From CAYNFR01 sp964396595 (lineage in GTDB: Bacteria > Bacteroidota > Bacteroidia > Chitinophagales > Saprospiraceae): a stretch of DNA of 64,000 bases. Shown here one piece after another: positions 52,953 to 62,848 of this stretch. Location: positions 32,199 through 96,198 of the forward strand of contig CAYNFR010000008.1 in the NCBI GenBank assembly GCA_964396595.1. Reading direction: 5' to 3'. Numbering within the stretch: the stretch's first letter is position 1; each line of letters starts with the position of its first letter. Made by a program: the position numbers and the translations under genes. The notes under the pieces were generated by a model. The model worked only from the letters and a program-made list of their open reading frames with translations. It was not told where the DNA came from and did not search any database.

Positions 52953-54330
52953 CTCTGGCATCACTTAATATTTCATCGACCGACTTCTTGTTCGCAGCTT
53001 GGGCATAAACACGCAAAACAGGCTCAGTACCGGAAGGTCTAAACATGACCCATGTACCATCTTCCAAGGTAAAACGATATCCGTCCAGATCATCTTTGCG
53101 TACGACGCTGCGCTTGCCGATATGGGAGATGCTACCGTTTTTGCAATGATCGATCATGGCGAGTTTTTTCGACTCCTCGATATGTAGGTCATTTCGATCA
53201 GAATAAAATGGTCCTACGATATCATACACTTCTTGAATAAGTTGATTGAGTGATTTGCCGGTCTTTGCCATGAACTCCATAATCATAAGGCCTATCCAGA
53301 TGCCGTCTCTTTCCGGTATGTGACCTTTGACAGCCAGTCCGCCTGACTCTTCGCCACCGACCAATACATCTTGATGTTGCATGATTTCGGCGATGTACTT
53401 AAATCCTATCTTGGTGACTTCTACGTCTAGTCCGAAATGATTGGCAAGTTGTACCATTTTGTCAGTCACGGAGAATGTCACCACTACCTTGCCGGTTTGC
53501 TTCTTGTATTTATGCAGGTAAAGTAAAAGTAAGAGGAGGATGTGGTGTGAATCCACAAATTGTCCATTCTCGTCGAAGAGGCCAATACGGTCGGCATCAC
53601 CATCGTTGGCGAGGCCTAGATTATGCTTGTTTTCACTAGCAAGGAAAGCGGATATTTCCGGTAGATTACGTAGAATAGGCTCAGGAGCCCGGCCATTAAA
53701 GCTAGGATTGAAGTCGCAATGGAATAGCGTTGCATTAGGGAAAAGTCTTCTGATGACATTCTGCCCGGCACCAAACATACCGTCATAGGCTAATTGTATA
53801 TTTTTTCGAATAGCTTCTAGATCAAAATTTGCCTCAATATGATCCATGTACATTTGCTCCAAATCCATTTCTATGATTAGACCTTCTGCAACTAAGTCCT
53901 TATACGGTCTGAGACCTCCTATAGCATTGTCCGGTATGATAGACTCTACTTCGTTAATGTCCTTAGGAACGGAAGGTCCACCATATGAACTTTTAAGTTT
54001 AAAACCATTGTAGTCTGGTGGGTTGTGGCTGGCTGTGATAACTATACCCATGTCAGACCCTGTCTTAACAGTGGCAAGAGATACAGCAGGCGTACTTACA
54101 TATCTGTCGCCTATGATCGTCTTTATCCCGAAGTGGGCAAACACTTGAGCTGTAGTCTCAAGGAACATTCTCCCTCCAAATCGACAATCATGGCCTATTA
54201 CCGCTTGTTTCATCCGCTTGCTCATCATCCAGCGTGCGGTAGCTTCACTGATTCGCTTCAGATTATCGATTGTATAGTCCTTGGCTATTATGGCTCTCCA
54301 ACCGTCTGTTCCAAATTTGATTTTATACAT
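52927..54330 (-). CDS. Phosphoglucomutase/phosphomannomutase family protein
   Basis: 467 aa of the alpha-D-phosphohexomutase superfamily. The phosphoserine loop is T-A-S-H-N-P-P near residues 98-104, the metal loop D-G-D-A-D-R near 242-247, the sugar-binding G-E-E-S-G-G near 326-331, and the phosphate-binding R-P-S-G-T-E-P near 432-438. It interconverts hexose 1- and 6-phosphates; glucose versus mannose cannot be told from sequence. It is monocistronic, with an exact -7 box at 54356-54363, and overlaps the acetyltransferase gene end to end by 26 bp. Confidence 0.93.
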   Translation of the reverse strand: MYKIKFGTDGWRAIIAKDYTIDNLKRISEATARWMMSKRMKQAVIGHDCRFGGRMFLETTAQVFAHFGIKTIIGDRYVSTPAVSLATVKTGSDMGIVITASHNPPDYNGFKLKSSYGGPSVPKDINEVESIIPDNAIGGLRPYKDLVAEGLIIEMDLEQMYMDHIEANFDLEAIRKNIQLAYDGMFGAGQNVIRRLFPNATLFHCDFNPSFNGRAPEPILRNLPEISAFLASENKHNLGLANDGDADRIGLFDENGQFVDSHHILLLLLLYLHKYKKQTGKVVVTFSVTDKMVQLANHFGLDVEVTKIGFKYIAEIMQHQDVLVGGEESGGLAVKGHIPERDGIWIGLMIMEFMAKTGKSLNQLIQEVYDIVGPFYSDRNDLHIEESKKLAMIDHCKNGSISHIGKRSVVRKDDLDGYRFTLEDGTWVMFRPSGTEPVLRVYAQAANKKSVDEILSDARAKIVELTA

Positions 54331-54355
54331 ATTGTAAAAATATTTAATATATTAG

Positions 54356-54363
54356 CAAAATTA
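54356..54363 (-). promoter_or_regulatory. -7 box for the phosphohexomutase gene
   Basis: The minus strand reads TAATTTTG, an exact TAnnTTTG match, 25 bp before the ATG, with a TTG 15 bp further upstream. Confidence 0.4.
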
Positions 54364-54429
54364 GCTCGATATTGTGCTCAATATTGACACAAGTAGAACA
54401 TAATTACTTAAACATACAATATTATTACA

Positions 54430-55080
54430 TTGGTTGATACATATCGGCATAAAGGTCTGAGAGAAAAATTGGTCAAGGAGCTAAAAGCTAAAGGAATTAC
54501 CGATATAAGGGTATTAACGGCAATAGGAAAAATCCCGAGACATTTCATGTTGGATGAAGCATTTGGTGAATGGGCGTATAAGGATCAGGCCTTTCCTATT
54601 GAAGCTAATCAGACTATCTCGCAGCCTTATACTGTGGCTTTTCAGACCCAACTACTAGATGTAAAGAAGGGTGATATTATTCTAGAGATAGGTACGGGTT
54701 CTGGCTATCAAGCTACTGTATTATATGAGATGGGGGCTAAGGTATATACTATAGAACGTCAGAATGTTCTATTTTCATTGACATCTCGTCGCTTGATCAG
54801 AATGGGCTATGTAGGGATTCGTACGCTGCTGGGTGATGGATACGAGGGTGCGGAAAGATTTGCGCCATTTGACAAAATACTGGTTACAGCTGGGTCTGAT
54901 ACTTTTCCTCAGAAACTGATGGCACAGCTTAAAATCGGCGGCATATTGGTGTTGCCACTAGGCAAGAATGGAAAGCAACAGATGATGCGTTATGTAAAGA
55001 CTTCGACCCATCAGTATAGCACAGAAAATCATGGGCCATGTAGTTTTGTTCCTATGTTAACAGGGGTAATAGGCGTGTGA
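54430..55080 (+). CDS. pcm: Protein-L-isoaspartate O-methyltransferase
   Basis: 216 aa, starting at TTG: the family N-terminus (x-D-T-Y-R-H-K-G-L-R) begins right there and no ATG fits. The methyltransferase motif I is L-E-I-G-T-G-S-G-Y-Q-A-T near residues 84-95, and the PCMT pattern P-R-H-F-M near 37 and Q-T-I-S-Q-P-Y near 60 are present. It methylates L-isoaspartyl residues in damaged proteins in the cytosol. The gene is alone on its strand. Confidence 0.93.
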   Translation: MVDTYRHKGLREKLVKELKAKGITDIRVLTAIGKIPRHFMLDEAFGEWAYKDQAFPIEANQTISQPYTVAFQTQLLDVKKGDIILEIGTGSGYQATVLYEMGAKVYTIERQNVLFSLTSRRLIRMGYVGIRTLLGDGYEGAERFAPFDKILVTAGSDTFPQKLMAQLKIGGILVLPLGKNGKQQMMRYVKTSTHQYSTENHGPCSFVPMLTGVIGV

Positions 55081-55202
55081 ATATAATATTGTAGCACTTA
55101 TCTTGCCTGGACGCGTTGAAACAGTGAGATTCTTAGGAGTACTTATTTACTGTAAATAGATTTTTATCGCTGAGCTTACTAGATTGGATAATTTAAAAGG
55201 GT

Positions 55203-56522
55203 CTATAGCTTCTTAAAGAGACCCACATGGGGATTCATAACAGCTTGTCTGCACAGCGTAGGGCTCACACTTGCTGTGTTGTTTACGAAATTTGGCTCAG
55301 TATTATCGCCACTAATGGTAGCAATATTCGTGTGGTCACCAGAAGAATTGACCGTTGCAGTAATGGTTAATGTTCTTGACACTCCGTTATTTAGACTCCC
55401 AATATTCCACAAACCTGTACCAGGTGTATACGTTCCTCCACCTGCAGATACGGTGTGACTGACATAAGTATATCCAGAAGGTAGAAGATCTTGTACGATC
55501 ACACCTGCATTATTGCTAGGGCCATTATTTGTTGCAGTAACGGTAAAAATTATGTTTTGTCCTATGAACGGTGTTGTGTTGTTCATCGTTTTTGTAACAA
55601 TAAGATCTGATTCTAAAAAGTCAAAACCGATCATATATCCATCACCGGAAATATTGGTACTTCCGTGCCAATTGCTCCCGCTATTCGAAGGACGACCTCT
55701 AATGAATATTCTCAAAACAATGGTGGTAATCCCCTGTCCTGTGACCAGTACAGTTCCTCTCCCTGAACCGCTTGGATTGGAGCCATTTGGGTTTGCTGCT
55801 GAATTTAAAATGGCAGTGGGGGTTACATCCAGTTGATTCGTGCCGGAAACCTTCGATAACACTATAGGCACATTTGACGAGACTAATTCAAACTCTGCGG
55901 TATAACTTCGGCTATTTGATCGGGCCCCCATCGCATTGACTTGCATATGCGGATTGTTGACTGGTCGATCAAATGTGATTGTTAAATCTGCCATCTGCCA
56001 CCTACCGCTAGTAGCTCTACCGGCTGCAGTCAATGGTTGAACATTCGTAAACATATTAACGATTCTATTTACCGCAACATCTATTCCTGTACCTGCCGCC
56101 GAACCACTTGAGGTAAAAGTTCCTGCCGGTGGAGCTGCACCAAAAAAATTAATAGGTATTAATTCGGGCTCATTGGGATAGCCTATAAAGGTAGCCCCAT
56201 TATAGCCGGAAAAATTAGTCTGCGTATATTGCTGATTAGATAACTCAAAGCTTACATTAATGGCAGGATTATAAGTTGCAAATGTATTACCAGTGGGGTT
56301 ATCTGTGTTAATCCGCATACGTATGGAAGTACTTTGAAAAACATTTGTTTGATTAGTTGTAGGATTGCCATCTCCGACAGCCATCTCTAATGCTTGATTC
56401 TGGCCAATTAGTGCTTGTGTTAACAATAACAAATTAATAAAAAAAGAAAACCCTATGATAGATATCCTCTGTCGTGCATTAAGACCATATTTTAGCAAAG
56501 ATGCTTTTATACCCATTATCAA
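55203..56522 (-). CDS. Exported DUF11-domain protein without a sorting domain
   Basis: 439 aa. The signal peptide lies near residues 17-40 (I-I-G-F-S-F-F-I-N-L-L...I-G-Q). Residues about 45-300 are a beta-rich N-terminal domain. A single DUF11 domain follows (about 305-420: T-K-T-M-N-N-T-T-P, I-I-F-T-V-T-A-T-N-N-G-P-S-N, L-L-P-S-G-Y-T-Y). The sequence then ends in a basic 18-residue tail (C-R-Q-A-V-M-N-P-H-V-G-L-F-K-K-L) that does not look like DUF11 or a T9SS domain. Proteins of this class usually carry many DUF11 repeats and a C-terminal sorting domain, so this may be a truncated gene. No coding continuation is seen past the stop. Confidence 0.7.
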   Translation of the reverse strand: MIMGIKASLLKYGLNARQRISIIGFSFFINLLLLTQALIGQNQALEMAVGDGNPTTNQTNVFQSTSIRMRINTDNPTGNTFATYNPAINVSFELSNQQYTQTNFSGYNGATFIGYPNEPELIPINFFGAAPPAGTFTSSGSAAGTGIDVAVNRIVNMFTNVQPLTAAGRATSGRWQMADLTITFDRPVNNPHMQVNAMGARSNSRSYTAEFELVSSNVPIVLSKVSGTNQLDVTPTAILNSAANPNGSNPSGSGRGTVLVTGQGITTIVLRIFIRGRPSNSGSNWHGSTNISGDGYMIGFDFLESDLIVTKTMNNTTPFIGQNIIFTVTATNNGPSNNAGVIVQDLLPSGYTYVSHTVSAGGGTYTPGTGLWNIGSLNNGVSRTLTITATVNSSGDHTNIATISGDNTEPNFVNNTASVSPTLCRQAVMNPHVGLFKKL

Positions 56523-56998
56523 CTATTATTAGCTATGGAGCGAGCTATTAGTTCGTACGTATTATTTATATGACATCATTCGAAACTAAATCACCTATGA
56601 TATTCTAGAATAATCTTGTTAATCTTCGGTTAAATATTGATAAACCCAGTAATCCTTAATACAGCTGAGAAAGAACAGATGAACTGAGATGTACAGTCTT
56701 AAGGTTCTTGCCGTCAATCCAATATATTGCAACGACTTTTGAAGTTTTTTATTGAATCAATATGATGATTTTTGATCATAGCTTGCTACTAGCGCGAAGA
56801 GAAGCCTTATGACAGTCAATGATGTAAGTGAGATCAATTCAATACTTATGGTATACATGTTCTCAAATGATACTACCTTACTATTTATCATAAATTGATC
56901 GTAACGTTTCTGAACGAATTTTCTCGATTCGTTTCAATTACATAGATCCAGATTATTTATCTCTTTTCAGCAAATAAATTGGATCATTAAGAAAAATC
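56523..56998. other. 476-bp region without recognised genes
   Basis: It lies between two minus-strand genes. No reading frame of note and no consensus promoter box stands out. A short dyad AACGAA/TTCGTT sits near 56911-56935. It is AT-rich. Confidence 0.35.
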
Positions 56999-57619
56999 TT
57001 ATTGGCGATAGGCTCTACGATCCAGTTTTTTACATCGATCAATAAACCTATCTATGGCTGCTACAGTTTGTTCCAAAGGAATTAACTGATTTTCTTTATA
57101 AGCCACTAAGTGATGGCCACCGCCTTCTATGGTCCAGTCAGGATCATTTTCCCATTCATCGAAGAAATCCATACTGACCGACTGTCTGAGCATAGATTCG
57201 TCAGTGCCGAATACATTATATTTTTGATCAAAATCAGGTGTAGTCGGCAGGGATTCGAAGGATCTATCATACATGTTTCTTACTGTACGACCAGATTTTT
57301 TAGGTCTTATCATAAATTTTGCCAACTGCATTTCCGGGTGCCGATATTCAAGTACTGTAGTTTTTTTGGTTGCGAATCCATGTGAATAAGATAGGTCGAA
57401 TAAGCTTATGATTCCCTTACCAGCTGGAATCATCATGACACCTGTGGCGCGCGGTTTAGCTTTATTGTTAAGTAATACAAAATCCTGACGAACGAGCTCA
57501 TTATGTTCTAAATTTATGTTGGTCTCAAATCGCCAACGCCTCTGACTTGCAAGCGCACGTCGTGCTCTTACGCGATCATCTTCTGAAAATAATCGTGCTA
57601 TTATATCAAACATTGGCAA
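56999..57619 (-). CDS. Protein of unknown function (206 aa)
   Basis: No signal peptide or membrane helix; predicted cytosolic. The N-terminus is basic (V-R-A-R-R-A-L-A-S-Q-R-R-W-R-F), the centre is beta-rich (G-V-M-M-I-P-A-G-K-G-I), and a H-H-L-V-A-Y stretch and a C-terminal basic helix (R-F-I-D-R-C-K-K-L) follow. I do not recognise the family. It lies 71 bp downstream of the SH3-domain gene on the same strand and may be cotranscribed with it. Confidence 0.6.
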   Translation of the reverse strand: MPMFDIIARLFSEDDRVRARRALASQRRWRFETNINLEHNELVRQDFVLLNNKAKPRATGVMMIPAGKGIISLFDLSYSHGFATKKTTVLEYRHPEMQLAKFMIRPKKSGRTVRNMYDRSFESLPTTPDFDQKYNVFGTDESMLRQSVSMDFFDEWENDPDWTIEGGGHHLVAYKENQLIPLEQTVAAIDRFIDRCKKLDRRAYRQ

Positions 57620-57690
57620 CCATGTAAAACATCATCAAGCATGGCTGCAAGTTAGTATTCCTAATAGGCTTAGAGAAGTAATATGGAGGA

Positions 57691-58197
57691 TTATTCGACA
57701 GGAGATATATAATTGCCCCATGCCCACCCTTCAATCTTGTTGTACTTGATTTTTGCCCATAGCCCGATGTTTCCTTCGATTGTATCTACCTGTGGATGAT
57801 AGTAAATAATCAAGACTTCGCTACTATCTCTTATCTTAAGCCTTACTGCACCATCAGCAGATGGTTCATTGCGGAGATTGAGGGTTGATTCTCTTACATT
57901 GACCCTACCTTTCGACAAAACATATTCGTATCCGTATTGGTCGATTTTTTGCTCAAGGGCTTGAATGATGGAGTCCTGTTCTAGGACAAGTGTACGGAGT
58001 TGTTTTTTTGAGAGTTTAGCGGTCTCTGAGTCATCACTTCCTAAAGATGGCATTTTAATGCTCTTGAGTATTCTTATCGGAGATTGTTTTTTCAATACGG
58101 CAAAAGCTAATAATGAAAGTACAAGGGCAAACCCCACAATGAATATGTAGCCAAATAAACCAAAATTGCGTTTAGAATATCTACCTTTTTTTGCCAT
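57691..58197 (-). CDS. Membrane-anchored bacterial SH3-domain protein
   Basis: 168 aa. A basic N-terminus (K-K-G-R-Y-S-K-R-N) precedes one transmembrane helix (about 15-35), so the rest is periplasmic. A short coiled segment (about 62-85) leads to a bacterial SH3 domain (about 95-168: L-N-L-R-N-E-P-S, V-L-I-I-Y-Y, W-A-K-I-K-Y, G-W-A-W-G-N-Y-I). Such domains often bind peptidoglycan. It starts 5 bp after the upstream lipoprotein gene and is in the same transcript. Confidence 0.8.
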   Translation of the reverse strand: MAKKGRYSKRNFGLFGYIFIVGFALVLSLLAFAVLKKQSPIRILKSIKMPSLGSDDSETAKLSKKQLRTLVLEQDSIIQALEQKIDQYGYEYVLSKGRVNVRESTLNLRNEPSADGAVRLKIRDSSEVLIIYYHPQVDTIEGNIGLWAKIKYNKIEGWAWGNYISPVE

Positions 58198-58202
58198 AGG
58201 GC

Positions 58203-58691
58203 TTACTGATTTTGCACCGCTTTATACATTAACTTTACCTGATCGAGGGTAAACTGACGAGCTATACCGGCTTGAAACAGATATTGTCGATCGCCGGCGA
58301 TTCTGATATGTCTGAAGTCATAGTTTATATAGTCTTCACCTATCTTTCGCTCAAAGATGAACCCGTGTGGATCTTCTTGAATCATTTTAGAGAAGGTATC
58401 TTTCGTTTGTTGGTCTGACTTAATATTTTCTATGGCAGTCTTGGTGTTTAGTTCTGTCACCTGAGATTCAAAAATTTGCAAAATAAAACCTGCTGAGTCG
58501 GTGACAATACAGTCTTTCATTATGCCAAAGTCACTGGGCACTATTGTTACCTTTTCAGGAGCTAGAATCTTGATAGGCAATCCATGGGACATTAGATCTA
58601 ATGGGACTAATGTCGGTTCTTGTTTACATGATATGAACACTGCTGCACAGAACAAGAATAGACTCAGAATAGAGCGATAGTAGATATTCAT
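58203..58691 (-). CDS. Lipoprotein of unknown function
   Basis: 162 aa from the ATG at 58691, which opens a lipoprotein signal (F-L-F-C-A-A-V-F-I-S-C, Cys at about 22). The frame stays open to 58871, but a consensus -7 box at 58713-58720 lies inside that extension, so the shorter start is preferred. The mature part is a single alpha/beta domain with no known motif. It is first in a transcript with the SH3 gene 5 bp later. Its promoter is divergent from that of the M1 peptidase gene. Confidence 0.7.
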   Translation of the reverse strand: MNIYYRSILSLFLFCAAVFISCKQEPTLVPLDLMSHGLPIKILAPEKVTIVPSDFGIMKDCIVTDSAGFILQIFESQVTELNTKTAIENIKSDQQTKDTFSKMIQEDPHGFIFERKIGEDYINYDFRHIRIAGDRQYLFQAGIARQFTLDQVKLMYKAVQNQ

Positions 58692-58712
58692 CTTGATGAT
58701 TGGTTTAGACGG

Positions 58713-58720
58713 CAAATGTA
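58713..58720 (-). promoter_or_regulatory. -7 box for the lipoprotein/SH3 gene pair
   Basis: The minus strand reads TACATTTG, an exact TAnnTTTG match, 21 bp before the ATG at 58691. It decides the start of that gene. Confidence 0.45.
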
Positions 58721-58809
58721 CATTTAAGGAGAACATATTTCTTCTTTTCCTTTCATATTCGTAAAGTGTGATGCCCAATGTACTGACACTTTGGATTGTA
58801 AATAATATG

Positions 58810-58817
58810 TACATTTG
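58810..58817 (+). promoter_or_regulatory. -7 box for the M1 peptidase gene
   Basis: TACATTTG on the plus strand, exact match, 32 bp before the ATG at 58850, with a TTG (58791-58793) 16 bp upstream. It lies about 90 bp from the divergent box at 58713. Confidence 0.45.
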
Positions 58818-58849
58818 AAGAATTAACATGATACAATTATGATGAGCGT

Positions 58850-60493
58850 ATGAGAAACATTGAAAGGTCAATCAAATTATTGGCTTGCTTTATACTGTTG
58901 CTATTTTCATTTTGGGCGGAAGCCCAATATTCCAGACAGGACACTCTTAGAGGCAGTATCGGTCCGTCTCGTGCGTGGTGGGATCTTGTTCACTATCATC
59001 TTGAGCTAGAAGTATTTCCGGAGACAAAGTCATTTATAGGTCAGAATACAGTTACTTACAAGGTGCTGGACGAGTACCAATATTTACAAATAGACCTGCA
59101 AGAACCTTTGAAGATTGATCGGGTCACGCAAGATGGCCAGCTACTGGAATGGCATAGTGAAGGCGCGGCACATTTTATTTCGCTCCGCAAGCCTCAGCGT
59201 GTCGGCGATCTCAACAGTGTCGTCATCCGATATAGTGGTGTGCCTCATGAAGCGGTGAGGGCACCTTGGGATGGGGGAATTAGCTGGAAGAAGGATAAAA
59301 GTGATAATCATTTTATAGCGTCCTCGTGTCAGGGCATCGGTGCAAGCATCTGGTGGCCTTGTAAAGATCATATGTATGACGAGGTGGATAGTATGTTGAT
59401 GACGATCACTGTACCGGCAGGCTTATTTAATGTCTCCAATGGTCGCCTTGCGAATGCTGAGATTCTGGCAGATGGACGATCCAGAACGAGCTGGCGAGTG
59501 GTCAATCCAATAAATAATTATGGGGTAAACATTAACATAGGAGATTATGCCCATTTCAGTGAGATATATCAGGGAGAGAAGGGGGATCTTACATGCGATT
59601 ACTATGTTTTATCCTACAATCTGGACAAGGCGAAGGAACACTTTAAACAAGTAAAACCAATGATGGACGTCTTCGAACATTGGTTTGGCCCGTATCCGTT
59701 TTACGAGGATGGATACAAATTAGTAGAAGTGCCTTACCTCGGCATGGAACATCAAAGTAGTGTGACTTATGGCAATGGTTATCAACAAGGCTACCTAGGA
59801 AGGGATCTGAGCGGGACAGGACGAGGCATGATTTTCGATTATCTCATCATTCACGAGACTGGACACGAGTGGTTCGCTAATAATATCACGTACCAAGATA
59901 TCGCGGATATGTGGATTCATGAAGGCTTTACGACTTATAGCGAAAATCTTATTGTCGAAGCGTGGCTCAATGATAAGGAAGCTGGAGCTGATTATGTACT
60001 GGGTCTGCGATCGAACATTGCCAATGACGAACCAATTATCGGTCCTTATGGGGTGAATAAAAGTGGATCTAAAGACATGTATTCTAAAGGGGCCAATCTC
60101 TTGCACATGATCAGACAGGTTATTAATGATGATGAGCGCTGGAGAGCAGTTTTGCGAGGTCTTAATGAAACGTTTTATCACAAGACTACCACCAGTAAGG
60201 AAGTAGAAGCGTATATGATAGATAAGTCTGGAGTTGATTTATCCACGGTCTTCGACCAATATCTCAGAGATACCAGAATACCTATTTTAGAGTATCGGAT
60301 AGTCAATAATAGTCTTCGTTATAGATGGGTCAATACTGTGGAGGGTTTCAGAATGCCTGCGGACATCATGATTGATGGAGAGTGGCATCGTGTGGAGGCC
60401 ACAAATTATTGGTTTGGTTTAGAATTAGATCATGTTCCGCAGCAGGTATCCTTACATCGCAATTATTATGCAGGAATAATGTCTGTGTTGTAA
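58850..60493 (+). CDS. M1 family metallopeptidase, exported
   Basis: 547 aa. The signal peptide ends around residue 25 (W-A-E-A-Q). The N-terminal M1 saddle domain spans about 30-225; the catalytic domain has G-M-E-H-Q-S near 299 (substrate-binding GxMEN equivalent) and the zinc site H-E-T-G-H-E-W near 331-337 with the distal Glu in W-I-H-E-G-F-T-T-Y-S-E near 352-362. The large C-terminal helical domain of full M1 enzymes is missing, so this is the short form seen in many Bacteroidota. It is a zinc aminopeptidase in the periplasm or outside. It converges on the acylase gene with 5 bp between stops. Confidence 0.92.
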   Translation: MRNIERSIKLLACFILLLFSFWAEAQYSRQDTLRGSIGPSRAWWDLVHYHLELEVFPETKSFIGQNTVTYKVLDEYQYLQIDLQEPLKIDRVTQDGQLLEWHSEGAAHFISLRKPQRVGDLNSVVIRYSGVPHEAVRAPWDGGISWKKDKSDNHFIASSCQGIGASIWWPCKDHMYDEVDSMLMTITVPAGLFNVSNGRLANAEILADGRSRTSWRVVNPINNYGVNINIGDYAHFSEIYQGEKGDLTCDYYVLSYNLDKAKEHFKQVKPMMDVFEHWFGPYPFYEDGYKLVEVPYLGMEHQSSVTYGNGYQQGYLGRDLSGTGRGMIFDYLIIHETGHEWFANNITYQDIADMWIHEGFTTYSENLIVEAWLNDKEAGADYVLGLRSNIANDEPIIGPYGVNKSGSKDMYSKGANLLHMIRQVINDDERWRAVLRGLNETFYHKTTTSKEVEAYMIDKSGVDLSTVFDQYLRDTRIPILEYRIVNNSLRYRWVNTVEGFRMPADIMIDGEWHRVEATNYWFGLELDHVPQQVSLHRNYYAGIMSVL

Positions 60494-60498
60494 TGGTA

Positions 60499-62715
60499 TC
60501 AACGCCTGACGACAAATTTTCCATCAATCAATGACTCTCTCAGAGAGATATTCTTAAGTACATCCTCTTTGTAAAAGAGGCAATCACGCATTTCTTTTCG
60601 TGCGAAAAGTTCAAGTTGATCTCCATTATTACGCGAGTCAGCCTGAGTACTATTACCATAACTCATAAGTACCTTGGCACGGACGCGCTCGCCAAACTCG
60701 ATGACAGCCTGCCAGCTATCACCCCCTTTAATAAAGGATACGCCTTGGTCATCCGTTTTTCCATCAGACCAAGCCACTCTGAAGATTCCCACAGATCCAT
60801 CTGCTCCATTGCCCGGAAGATTTTTACCGTTATATTTTATCCGATAGACATCACCCCATGGTACATCTAGTGCTATACCTTTATCAAGGAAGGATGTTGC
60901 AACTTCCTTTAATGCATTCACAGCTGCCTGCTTTTCAGCGAGCGATTGTCTGCTGTAAAACGCGTCTGCGAGACTCCAAGGGGTAGAATAGTTAGTCTTG
61001 TTATCAGGTTTCATTTTTTGTGCCCATTGATAAAAAAGAGCCATGCCTCGACTATCGGCATTGGCTTCCCGATCCCAGTTGTTGAGCACCTTCATAGCTT
61101 CTTTTTCTAGCTGTCCACCGTACTGATTAACGGCTGCCTCCAGATCATCGAGATATCTGTCGGCCATTTCTATGCGTGTGCTGTTTTTATAATCTATGAG
61201 CTCGTCAAACGTAATACTGTCATCTTCGAGCATCATTCTGACCGCTCGAGTAGGGCGGAATCCCATCTCTACAGGAGCCATGTAAGGTTTGAAGTCTTCG
61301 GGATTAAGCAATATAGGATAGGTAGCAGTCCATGGTGGATCATTGGCGTTCTGAAGCCAGCCTGTTTCCGGATTTTCAAGTTTAGGCAGTTCATCATAAG
61401 TCAGCATATCCGTCCATATATTTTCGGATTTACTTCCATCAACGATACCTGACCAATGCTCCCACCCGCCATGCTTTCGGCGTGGTATTAAGCCATTGAA
61501 GAGGTAGAATATATTTCCCTGTTTATCGGCATACATAATATTAAAAAATGGGATCTGAATATCTTTTAGCGCATTCTTGAAAGAATTAAAGTCATTGGCG
61601 ATGCCCATATTCCACCATTGTACTATACCGTGTGGTTGGTCAAATCCCGGCATTTTAAGGCTATAGGCTTTGCCATTGGCAGTGCTGATTACTGAGCCGA
61701 AATCTGTCGAACTAAGCAGGGTAATCTCTTTTTCAGACATCTTGCCATCATCAGATTTGATCGCAAGGGTATGCGTGCGTCTGTCAAATGGTTTCTCGAC
61801 GCCATCTAGTATGTATCCTGCTCCTGAAGGACTCAGTGTGAGTTCATAAGTGTCTGCATTGTCGATAGTATTATTGGTGTGACTCCATCCCAGATTTTCA
61901 TTAAAAGCGATACCCAGTGTTGGCAATCCTACGAGTGTTGCCCCATAAGTATTGATACCCGGCGCGTTAATATGCGCTTCATAAAACAACCATTCATCAT
62001 GCCACGGCAGATGCGGATTCATCACCAGCATGGCATTGCCGGAAGCACTTCTTTTCGGGGCAATAGCGTATGCGTTCGAGCCGCGTTCTGAAATGTCTTT
62101 TGCTGCTCGCACCGCTCGTTGTAAATCTCTTCCACCTACAAATCGACCATATATCATGAATAATGCGTGCTGTAGTATGTCATATTTCTCAACAGGTAGA
62201 ATAGCTCTGTTTTCGACCGATACCGCACCCGGCACTTGGGTAGCATAGTCATTCATACCTCGCACAAATTCATCGATGTACTTCTTAAACTCTGATGACT
62301 GAGAATGATACCAATCTACCGCGATCCTAGGAAAATCAAGTGCATGCACCATCATATCATTCTGAATATGCTCCTCACCAAAAAATGCCGCTGCTCGCCC
62401 TCGCGAATTAGCAAAATTCTTCAGGATGGTATTCGCATGACTGTGCATTTGGGCATAGCCCAATGAATAAAAAATCTCTTTGTTGGTACTCGCGTAAATA
62501 TGTGGCACACCCCATTTGTCCCACAAAATCTCAGTCACAGGCTGCGATTGATGCGCCATAAGCATAAGATCATCACGCAGTTCTTCCTTTACGGCTCTGT
62601 TTTTAGTAATGACGAGTACATCAGGCTTTTCTGCAATACTAATCTTCGATGTGGTGGTACAACTATACACCATAAAAAAACAATATATCGAGACGAAAAA
62701 GAGCAAAGTTTTCAT
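60499..62715 (-). CDS. Penicillin acylase family lipoprotein
   Basis: 738 aa of the Ntn-hydrolase acylase family. A lipoprotein-type signal ends M-V-Y-S-C (Cys19), so it is likely anchored at a membrane. The alpha part is about 50-212; the autocleavage site precedes the nucleophile Ser213 in R-G-S-N-A-Y-A. The beta part carries N-P-H-L-P-W near 233 and the conserved G-W-S-H-T-N near 275. Enzymes of this family hydrolyse amides such as acyl-homoserine lactones, bile salts or beta-lactam side chains. Substrate cannot be inferred. It is monocistronic and convergent with the M1 peptidase gene. Confidence 0.9.
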   Translation of the reverse strand: MKTLLFFVSIYCFFMVYSCTTTSKISIAEKPDVLVITKNRAVKEELRDDLMLMAHQSQPVTEILWDKWGVPHIYASTNKEIFYSLGYAQMHSHANTILKNFANSRGRAAAFFGEEHIQNDMMVHALDFPRIAVDWYHSQSSEFKKYIDEFVRGMNDYATQVPGAVSVENRAILPVEKYDILQHALFMIYGRFVGGRDLQRAVRAAKDISERGSNAYAIAPKRSASGNAMLVMNPHLPWHDEWLFYEAHINAPGINTYGATLVGLPTLGIAFNENLGWSHTNNTIDNADTYELTLSPSGAGYILDGVEKPFDRRTHTLAIKSDDGKMSEKEITLLSSTDFGSVISTANGKAYSLKMPGFDQPHGIVQWWNMGIANDFNSFKNALKDIQIPFFNIMYADKQGNIFYLFNGLIPRRKHGGWEHWSGIVDGSKSENIWTDMLTYDELPKLENPETGWLQNANDPPWTATYPILLNPEDFKPYMAPVEMGFRPTRAVRMMLEDDSITFDELIDYKNSTRIEMADRYLDDLEAAVNQYGGQLEKEAMKVLNNWDREANADSRGMALFYQWAQKMKPDNKTNYSTPWSLADAFYSRQSLAEKQAAVNALKEVATSFLDKGIALDVPWGDVYRIKYNGKNLPGNGADGSVGIFRVAWSDGKTDDQGVSFIKGGDSWQAVIEFGERVRAKVLMSYGNSTQADSRNNGDQLELFARKEMRDCLFYKEDVLKNISLRESLIDGKFVVRR

Positions 62716-62848
62716 AAGAAAGAAGTATTATTAGTGAAAGCATTAAATTTAAGACTTCAATTTAATTTCGAGGCAATTTCTCTAGAACTTATTGGCGACG
62801 AGCTACTTACTTCGGGATGATTTAATTAAAAATATAAAATAATAAAGC

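Noticed and set aside
58692..58871. N-terminal extension of the minus-strand lipoprotein gene
   Set aside because: A consensus promoter box lies inside it and a proper lipoprotein signal starts at 58691.
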